NCBI RefSeq assembly: GCF_025642785.1
Contig: NZ_JANZKU010000015.1
Span: 1 to 64,000 of the forward strand
Direction of reading: 5' to 3'
Source of the DNA: Pseudomonas sp. RIT-PI-AD
GTDB taxonomy: Bacteria > Pseudomonadota > Gammaproteobacteria > Pseudomonadales > Pseudomonadaceae
Length of the DNA stretch: 64,000 bases
Positions 58,354-64,000 of this stretch are shown here, in pieces. Below the pieces are notes generated by a model. It searched no databases. It was given only the letters and a program-made list of their open reading frames with translations, and was not told the DNA's origin. How positions within the stretch are numbered: position 1 is the stretch's first letter; every line of letters starts with the position of its first letter. The position numbers and the translations under genes are program-made.

Positions 58354-59238
58354 TCAACCGGCCTCCAGCGCCACCGCCCGGCGGCGCCAGCGGGGTGCCA
58401 GGGTCGCCCACAGGGTGGCGATCAGGATCAGCGCGCCGCCGATCCAACCCTGCGGGGTCAGCCGCTCGCCCAGCCACCAGGCGGCGAACAGCGCGCCGAA
58501 CAGCGGCTCCGAGCCCATCAGCAGGCCCACCCGGGTGGCGCTGGAATGGCGCAGGGCATGGTTCTGGACGAAGAACGCGAAAAGGGTGGCGAACAGTATC
58601 AGGTACAGGGTTCCGCCCCAGAATGCCGGCCCCGTCGGCAGGGCTGGCCAGGGGCCCGGCGCGACGAGCGCCAGCGCCAGGCAACCGCTGGCCACCGCGC
58701 CGCTCTGCACGGCGGTCAAGGCCAGCGCCGGCACCGCGCGGGTCAGGTTCATCCGGCGGATGAGGCAGACCTGCAGGGCGCGCAGCACCGCGGCCCCGAG
58801 CATCAACCCATCGCCCAGACCGAAATGCAGCGTCAGCCCCCCGGTAAGCAGCCAGACCCCGAGGAGGCACAGGGCGCTGGCCAGCAGGATGACCGGCGAC
58901 GGCCGCTGGTCCAACAACCCCCACTCGACGAAGGGGGTGAACAGCACGCACAGGCTGATGAGGAAGGCGGCGTTGCTGGCGCTGGTGAGCGCCACGCCGA
59001 AGGTCTCGCAAAGGTAGATCGCCAGCAGCATGCCGCCGGTGGGCAGCCCGGCGAGCCAGGCGCGCCGGCCGACGCCGCGCAACTGCGGCAGCAACAGGAG
59101 GAAGGTCAGGCCGAAGCGTACCGCAAGGAACCCCAGCACTGGGTAGAACAGCAGCGCCTGCTTGGCCACGCCGTAGCTGCTGCCCCAGATCGCCGCCACC
59201 GCCAGCAGCGCCAGGTCCGCTTTCCATATGTCTTTCAT
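58354..59238 (-). CDS. EamA/DMT-family exporter
   Basis: 294 aa, ten predicted helices in two EamA halves. The N-terminus (ALLAVAAIWGSSYGVAKQAL) and the mid-protein LCLLGVWLL are typical. It is divergent from the LysR gene at 59342 (103 bp between), the usual layout for a regulated efflux pair. The substrate is unknown. Confidence 0.9.
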   Translation of the reverse strand: MKDIWKADLALLAVAAIWGSSYGVAKQALLFYPVLGFLAVRFGLTFLLLLPQLRGVGRRAWLAGLPTGGMLLAIYLCETFGVALTSASNAAFLISLCVLFTPFVEWGLLDQRPSPVILLASALCLLGVWLLTGGLTLHFGLGDGLMLGAAVLRALQVCLIRRMNLTRAVPALALTAVQSGAVASGCLALALVAPGPWPALPTGPAFWGGTLYLILFATLFAFFVQNHALRHSSATRVGLLMGSEPLFGALFAAWWLGERLTPQGWIGGALILIATLWATLAPRWRRRAVALEAG

Positions 59239-59341
59239 CGTCAGTCCGCCTGGGATTCGCCGCGAGGAGCGGCCGGATGCGCATTGTCGATTGATTCACC
59301 CCCCGCGATAATCCAGCGACACCGCACAGGACCTGTTCCCC

Positions 59342-60253
59342 ATGGGCACGAATATCCCGATGAGCCTGCTGCCGCTGCTGGCGACCTTCGTCAGGGTGGT
59401 GGATGCCGGCAGCTTTTCCGCCGCCGCGCGCCAGGCCGGCAGCACCGCGTCGGCGACGAGCCGGCAGGTGGCGCGGCTGGAGCGCCTGCTGGAGCTGCGC
59501 CTGCTCGAACGCACCACCCGCCGCTTGCGCCTGACCCAGGCCGGCGAGGAAATCGTCGCCCACGGCCGGCACATGCTCGACGCCGCCCAGGCCGCGCTGG
59601 ACATCGGCGAGCGGCTGCAAGGCACGCCCCGCGGCAGCATACGGATGAGCGTGCCCAAGGCGCTCGGGCGCTTCGTGATCAACCCGCTGGTGCCGGAATT
59701 CCTCCGCCGCTACCCGCAGATCGACCTCAAGCTGCGCTTGGACGATCGCCACCCGAACCTGATCGAGGACGGCTTCGACCTTTGCCTGCAGGTCACCGAG
59801 CGGCCGCCGGAAGGCCTGGCCGGCCGCCCCCTGCTGCAAGTGCGCCAGTCGCTTTGCGCCAGCCCCGACTACCTGCGCCGGGCGGGCATGCCGAAGCACC
59901 CGCAAGACCTCGCGCGCCACAGTTGCATGGCCCTGGACGAACGGGCCGACGATCGCTTCTGGCATTTCAGCCGCGGCGACGAACAGGAGGGGGTGGCGAT
60001 CGGCGGGCGCTACGCCAGCAACCACAGCGAGGCGCGGCTGCTGCTGGCCGAGGAGGGTTTCGGCCTAACCTGCCTGCCCGACTTCACCGCCGCCGCGGCC
60101 CTGGCCGCCGGCCGGCTGGTCGAGGTGCTGCCGGACTGGCGCTACCGCGGCTCCTACCAAGGCGCCGCCTGGCTGCTCTGGCGCCCGAACCGGCACCTGC
60201 CGCCAAAGCTACGGGTGCTGATCGACTACCTCGGCGAGCGCCTGTCGAGTTGA
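59342..60253 (+). CDS. LysR-family regulator
   Basis: 303 aa. The N-terminal helix-turn-helix is FVRVVDAGSFSAAARQAG, with SRQVARLERLLELRLLERTT for the recognition and wing region. The C-terminal effector domain is complete. It probably controls the divergent EamA gene. ATG 59342 is used; ATG 59360 (MSLLPLLATF) gives a shorter but still complete protein. No strong ribosome site favours either. Confidence 0.9.
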   Translation: MGTNIPMSLLPLLATFVRVVDAGSFSAAARQAGSTASATSRQVARLERLLELRLLERTTRRLRLTQAGEEIVAHGRHMLDAAQAALDIGERLQGTPRGSIRMSVPKALGRFVINPLVPEFLRRYPQIDLKLRLDDRHPNLIEDGFDLCLQVTERPPEGLAGRPLLQVRQSLCASPDYLRRAGMPKHPQDLARHSCMALDERADDRFWHFSRGDEQEGVAIGGRYASNHSEARLLLAEEGFGLTCLPDFTAAAALAAGRLVEVLPDWRYRGSYQGAAWLLWRPNRHLPPKLRVLIDYLGERLSS

Positions 60254-60282
60254 AGGCGTCGGGTTCGCGGGAAGCGGCCGGT

Positions 60283-61077
60283 TCAGACCGCGACCGGCGC
60301 CTTGATGTGCGGATGGGCCTCGTAGCCGACCAGCTCGAAGTCCTCGAAGCGGAAGTCGAACAGATCCTTCACCGCGGGGTTGAGCCGCATGGTCGGCAGT
60401 GGCAGCGGTTCGCGGCTCAGTTGCAGGTCGGCCTGCTCCAGGTGGTTGGCGTACAGGTGACAGTCACCGCCGGTCCAGATGAAATCCCCCGGCGCCAGGT
60501 CGCAGACCTGGGCCAGCATCAGGGTCAACAAGGCGTAGCTGGCGATGTTGAAGGGCACGCCGAGGAAGATGTCCGCCGAGCGCTGGTAGAGCTGGCAACT
60601 GAGCTTGCCGTCGGCGACGTAGAACTGGAACAGCGCGTGGCATGGCGGCAAGGCCATGTCGTCCACCAGCGCCGGGTTCCAGGCGGACACGATCAACCGG
60701 CGCGAGTCCGGATTGGCCTTGAGCATCTGCACCAGCTTGGCGATCTGGTCGATCGAGCCGCCGTTGGGGGCCGGCCAGTTGCGCCACTGGTAGCCGTAGA
60801 CCGGCCCGAGGTCGCCGTTTTCGTCGGCCCACTCGTCCCAGATGCGCACGCCGTTGTCCTGCAGGTACTTGACGTTGGTGTCGCCCTTCAGGAACCACAA
60901 CAGCTCGTGGATGATGGATTTGAGGTGGCATTTCTTGGTGGTCACCAGCGGGAAGCCGGCGCCCAGGTCGAAGCGCATCTGGTAGCCGAACACGCTCCAG
61001 GTGCCGGTGCCGGTGCGGTCGCTCTTGAAGGTGCCGTGCTCGCGCACGTGGCGCATCAGGTCGAGGTACTGTTTCAT
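60283..61077 (-). CDS. thyA: Thymidylate synthase
   Basis: 264 aa. The catalytic cysteine is in [12 protein letters not shown], with [20 protein letters not shown] at about 17-36 and the folate-site NIASYALL. It methylates dUMP using methylene-tetrahydrofolate. It is convergent with the LysR gene and upstream of lgt on the minus strand, the order being lgt then thyA. Confidence 0.98.
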   Translation of the reverse strand: MKQYLDLMRHVREHGTFKSDRTGTGTWSVFGYQMRFDLGAGFPLVTTKKCHLKSIIHELLWFLKGDTNVKYLQDNGVRIWDEWADENGDLGPVYGYQWRNWPAPNGGSIDQIAKLVQMLKANPDSRRLIVSAWNPALVDDMALPPCHALFQFYVADGKLSCQLYQRSADIFLGVPFNIASYALLTLMLAQVCDLAPGDFIWTGGDCHLYANHLEQADLQLSREPLPLPTMRLNPAVKDLFDFRFEDFELVGYEAHPHIKAPVAV

Positions 61078-61221
61078 CGAAGACTCGGGGTGGCGCCGCG
61101 GAGGCGGGCGGCGGAATGCGTGCCATGGTAAGAGCCGCCCCGGCCTCGGCTCAAGCGGAGGCGCCGCCTGGCGACGAAGCGCCCGCCGCCCGAAGGCGCC
61201 GGGCGGCGGCGATACTCCGCC

Positions 61222-62031
61222 TCAGGCGACCGAGGCGTTCGGCGCGCGGCGGTAGGCCAGGGCGATGAGCGCCAGGCCGCCGAGGACCATCGGCAGGCAC
61301 AGCACCTGGCCCATGGTCAGCCAGCCGAAGGCCAGGTAGCCGAGCTGGGCGTCCGGGACGCGGACGAACTCGACGATGAAGCGGAACAGGCCGTAGCACA
61401 GGGCGAACATGCCGGACACCGCCATGGTCGGCCGCGGCTTGCGCGAGTAGAACCAGAGGATGGCGAACAGCGCCACGCCCTCCAGGGCGAACTGGTAGAG
61501 CTGCGACGGATGTCGCGGCAACTGCGCGGGATCGCTGAACGGCGGGAAGATCATCGCCCAGGGCAGGTCGGTGGGCTTGCCCCAGAGCTCGGCGTTGATG
61601 AAGTTGCCGATGCGCCCGGCGCCCAGGCCGATCGGCACCAGCGGCGCGATGAAGTCCATCAGCTCGAAGAAGCTCTTGCCGTTGCGCCGGCCGAACCACC
61701 AGGTGGCCAGCATCACGCCGATCAACCCGCCGTGGAAGGACATGCCGCCCTTCCAGACCTCCAGGATCAGCATCGGGTTGGCCAGGTAGGCCGGCAGGTC
61801 GTAGAACAGCACGTAGCCGAGGCGGCCGCCGACGATCACGCCCATCGCCACCCAGAACACCAGGTCGGAGAGCTTTTCCTTGGTCCAGGTCGGGTCGAAG
61901 CGGTGCAGCCGGCGCGAAGCCAGCCACCAGGCGCCGCCGATGCCGATCAGGTACATCAGCCCGTACCAATGGATTTTCACTGGACCCAGGGCAAGCGCCA
62001 CCGGGTCGATCTGGGGATAAGCCAGCATCAC
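61222..62031 (-). CDS. lgt: Prolipoprotein diacylglyceryl transferase
   Basis: 269 aa, seven predicted helices. The Lgt signature [16 protein letters not shown] includes the essential residues, and [10 protein letters not shown] is also conserved. It attaches diacylglycerol to the lipobox cysteine of prolipoproteins, the first step of lipoprotein maturation. It ends 144 bp before the thyA start and begins 7 bp after the TauE/SafE gene. Confidence 0.97.
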   Translation of the reverse strand: MMLAYPQIDPVALALGPVKIHWYGLMYLIGIGGAWWLASRRLHRFDPTWTKEKLSDLVFWVAMGVIVGGRLGYVLFYDLPAYLANPMLILEVWKGGMSFHGGLIGVMLATWWFGRRNGKSFFELMDFIAPLVPIGLGAGRIGNFINAELWGKPTDLPWAMIFPPFSDPAQLPRHPSQLYQFALEGVALFAILWFYSRKPRPTMAVSGMFALCYGLFRFIVEFVRVPDAQLGYLAFGWLTMGQVLCLPMVLGGLALIALAYRRAPNASVA

Positions 62032-62037
62032 GACTCC

Positions 62038-62820
62038 TTAAACGAGAAAACTCAAGCCCACGCCGAACAGCAGCAGGGCGAACAGGCGCTTCAGCACCCG
62101 TGGCGGCAACCTGTGGGCCAGGCGCGCGCCGAAGCGGGCGAAGAACATGCTGGTGAGGGCGATACCCGCCATCGCCGGTAGATAGACGAAGCCCAGGCTC
62201 CAGCTCGGCAGGCGCGGCTCATGCCAGCCGATGACCATGAAACTGATCGCGCTGGACACCGCGATGGGCAGGCCGCAGGCGGAGGAAGTCGCCACCGCCT
62301 GTTGGATCGGCACGCTGCGCCAGGTGAGGAAGGGCACGGTGAGCGAGCCGCCGCCGATACCGAAGATCGCCGAGGCCCAGCCGATCACCCCGCCGGCCGC
62401 GATCAGACCGGGCTTGCCAGGGACCTGGCGGCTGGCCTTGGGCTTGATGTCCAGGGCCATCTGGCAGGCGATCAGGATGGCGAACACACCGATGATCTTT
62501 TGCAGCAGCGGCCCCTGGATGGCCGCCGCGGTGAGTCCGCCGAGCCAGGCGCCGACCAGGATGCCACCGGTCATCCAGGCGAAGACCGGCCAGCGAACGG
62601 CGCCCTTGCGCTGGTGCTCCATGACCGAGTTGATCGAAGTGAAGATGATGGTGGCGAGGGAGGTGCCCACCGCCAGGTGGGTGAGGATGTCCGGATCGAA
62701 GCCCTGCGCGGTGAAGCTGTAGACGAGGACCGGCACGATGATCAGGCCGCCGCCCACGCCGAACAGCCCGGCCAGCACGCCGGCACAGGCACCCAGCACC
62801 ATGTAGAGCAGGAATTCCAT
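62038..62820 (-). CDS. TauE/SafE-family membrane permease
   Basis: 260 aa, about eight helices. N-terminal LGACAGVLAGLFGVGGGLIIVPVL and the second-half GWASAIFGIGGGSLTVPFL are the family's paired glycine-rich motifs. Members export sulfite, sulfoacetate or related anions. The start at 62820 gives this N-terminus; a frame to 62880 adds residues with no family match. It is the first gene of a likely permease-lgt-thyA run. Confidence 0.9.
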   Translation of the reverse strand: MEFLLYMVLGACAGVLAGLFGVGGGLIIVPVLVYSFTAQGFDPDILTHLAVGTSLATIIFTSINSVMEHQRKGAVRWPVFAWMTGGILVGAWLGGLTAAAIQGPLLQKIIGVFAILIACQMALDIKPKASRQVPGKPGLIAAGGVIGWASAIFGIGGGSLTVPFLTWRSVPIQQAVATSSACGLPIAVSSAISFMVIGWHEPRLPSWSLGFVYLPAMAGIALTSMFFARFGARLAHRLPPRVLKRLFALLLFGVGLSFLV

Positions 62821-63030
62821 CGTCCACCCCCGAAAACAAAGCGGCATGGTAGCGGAAAACGTCGGCGAGGCCACAGCCACAGGTGGATGCCCGAATGGGG
62901 CACAGATGAGCGGGTCGAGGGGACAATAGTGGCCAATCGACAGTCCACGCGGCCGGACTTATAGCGAATGGCTTGTGCCTTATGCAGCAAACTCATAGCC
63001 TGTGGGCTGTCGCATATTCAAGGAAGTCCT

Positions 63031-63777
63031 ATGTGCCTGATTCTCCTCGCCTGGCGTCCCGGCCATGCGCACCCGCTGGTGATGGCCGCCAACCGTGACG
63101 AATTCTACGACCGCCCCACCCTCCCCCTGCACGCCTGGAAGGACGTCCCCGGCCTCTATGCCGGCCGCGACGAACTCGCCGGCGGCACCTGGCTCGGTGT
63201 CGGCCCCGACGGCCGTTTCGCCGCCCTGACCAACATCCGCGATCCCCGCCAGCCGCCCTTCGGCCGCTCCCGTGGCGAGCTGTCGGTGCAGTTCCTCGCC
63301 GACCCACGCCCCCCGGCGGCCTTCCTCGACGAACTGGCCAACCGCGCCGGCGACTACTCGGGCTTCAACCTGCTGCTGGGCGATAGCCGGGAGCTCTGGT
63401 TCTTCAGCTCCCGCGAAGGTCAGCCGCGCCAGTTGCCGGCGGGCCTCTACGCGCTGTCCAACGCCGACCTGGACACGCCCTGGCCGAAGTCGTTGCGCGG
63501 CAAGGCGGCCCTGGAAAGCACCCTGGCGGCGCCGGATGCGGAGCAATTGCTGGCGCTGCTGCACGACTCCGAGCAGGCCGCGGAGGCGCTGCTGCCGGAC
63601 ACCGGCATCGGTTCCACCACCGAGCGCCTGCTGTCGAGCATCTTCATCGCCTCGCGCAACTACGGCACCCGCGCCAGTACCTCGCTGATCGTCGATGCCG
63701 ACGGCACCCGCGAACTGGTGGAGCGCAGCTACGGGCCCTACGGTTCGCTGCTGGGTGAGGTACGCCTGAATCCCTGA
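63031..63777 (+). CDS. NRDE-family protein (TANGO2-like)
   Basis: 248 aa. The family-naming motif is ANRDEF near residue 24, with MCLILLAWRPG at the N-terminus, where C2 would be exposed as an N-terminal nucleophile after methionine removal. Human TANGO2 is linked to heme and acyl-CoA handling; the bacterial role is uncertain. AAGGAAG precedes the ATG. Confidence 0.88.
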   Translation: MCLILLAWRPGHAHPLVMAANRDEFYDRPTLPLHAWKDVPGLYAGRDELAGGTWLGVGPDGRFAALTNIRDPRQPPFGRSRGELSVQFLADPRPPAAFLDELANRAGDYSGFNLLLGDSRELWFFSSREGQPRQLPAGLYALSNADLDTPWPKSLRGKAALESTLAAPDAEQLLALLHDSEQAAEALLPDTGIGSTTERLLSSIFIASRNYGTRASTSLIVDADGTRELVERSYGPYGSLLGEVRLNP

Positions 63778-63784
63778 AACGGAA

Positions 63785-63805
63785 AGCCCCCGCGTCGCGG
63801 GGGCT
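63785..63805. terminator. Terminator between the NRDE gene and ptsP
   Basis: AGCCCCCGC/GCGGGGGCT, 9-bp stem, 3-nt loop, between convergent genes. T-runs are short: GTCG follows on plus, TTTCC on minus. Confidence 0.7.
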
Positions 63806-63810
63806 GTCGC

Positions 63811-64000
63811 CTAGGCCTGGACGATGGCCGCCGGGTTGATCACCCGACCCAGGCCGAGGTTGCGCAGGGCCAGGTTCAGCGCGCTGTGGATGACCTGGGG
63901 ATGGTCGATCGTCAGCAATTGGTCGAGCAGCTCGCGGGCCTTGCTCAGGGTGACCTGGCGCAACAGCCATTTCACCTTGGGCAGGTTGGTGGCGTTCATC
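63811..64000 (-). CDS. ptsP: PtsP, phosphoenolpyruvate-protein phosphotransferase (3' end only)
   Basis: Only the last 62 codons are inside; the frame continues beyond 64000. The end matches the PtsP C-terminus in style (NLPKVKWLLRQVTLSKAREL, then LGLGRVINPAA). PtsP (EI-Ntr) starts the nitrogen-related phosphotransfer relay. The assignment rests on this short tail and on synteny with the NRDE-permease-lgt-thyA group. Confidence 0.75.
   Translation of the reverse strand, partial: MNATNLPKVKWLLRQVTLSKARELLDQLLTIDHPQVIHSALNLALRNLGLGRVINPAAIVQA

Noticed and set aside
58207-61131. A 974-codon plus-strand frame across several genes
   Set aside because: It runs through the EamA gene (antisense), the LysR gene (wrong frame) and thyA (antisense). 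No protein family is visible.

Overview
The window is about 64 kb of high-GC DNA carrying the core housekeeping synteny of a Pseudomonas of the P. aeruginosa-like group. The blocks amgK-murU/lptD-surA-pdxA-rsmA-apaG-apaH-glpE, rpsU-dnaG-rpoD-rmcA, bioB-F-H-C-D and folA/glpQ/thyA/lgt/ptsP occur in the same relative order as in P. aeruginosa. Protein sequences such as LptD differ clearly from what I remember of P. aeruginosa, so this is probably a related species. I do not assign one. P. aeruginosa comparisons below are from memory, not from a search.

Layout. 1-3.2 kb: end of a DUF3530 protein, then djlA, murU and amgK on the minus strand (cell-wall recycling and a co-chaperone). 3.3-10.9 kb: an envelope/B6/ribosome-methylation/Ap4A cluster with short overlaps, lptD through glpE. 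11.2-16.1 kb: the prkA-yeaH-ycgB stress-kinase operon, preceded by a perfect 9-bp inverted repeat. 16.4-20.3 kb: cca, folK, folB, plsY, tsaD. 20.4-24.7 kb: the macromolecular-synthesis operon rpsU-dnaG-rpoD with its internal hairpin. 24.8-28.6 kb: an RmcA-type c-di-GMP protein and a CAU tRNA.

28.7-31.6 kb is the only clearly accessory stretch. It holds a lower-GC membrane acyltransferase, a decayed mrr restriction gene (one nonsense codon, two frameshifts), and a small conserved-looking gene next to strong hairpins. 31.6-35.5 kb: a minus-strand group (glutamine amidotransferase, class III aminotransferase, small protein, MOSC protein) and a LysR regulator. 35.9-41.1 kb: two long acyl-CoA dehydrogenases flanking a membrane GGDEF protein; overlapping PsrA-type boxes lie upstream of the second dehydrogenase. 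41.3-42.3 kb: a SprA-like putative metalloprotease and a small flagellar-rod-like protein.

42.3-47.1 kb: the complete biotin operon. Its promoter sits inside a BirA-type operator. 47.2-51.8 kb: comF, a ModE-like regulator, srkA, rarD and folA. 51.9-58.3 kb: a NERD-helicase fusion, a frameshifted glpQ, a secreted small protein, and an overlapping pair of a DUF2868 membrane protein and a DUF3482 GTPase. 58.4-64 kb: an EamA exporter with a divergent LysR regulator, thyA, lgt, a TauE/SafE permease, an NRDE protein and the 3' end of ptsP.

No CRISPR array, prophage, intact insertion sequence or rRNA was seen. Most of the window is ordinary core genome. The least explained items are the DUF2868/DUF3482 pair, the NERD-helicase, and the possible RNA gene or long 3' UTR at 35.6-35.8 kb.
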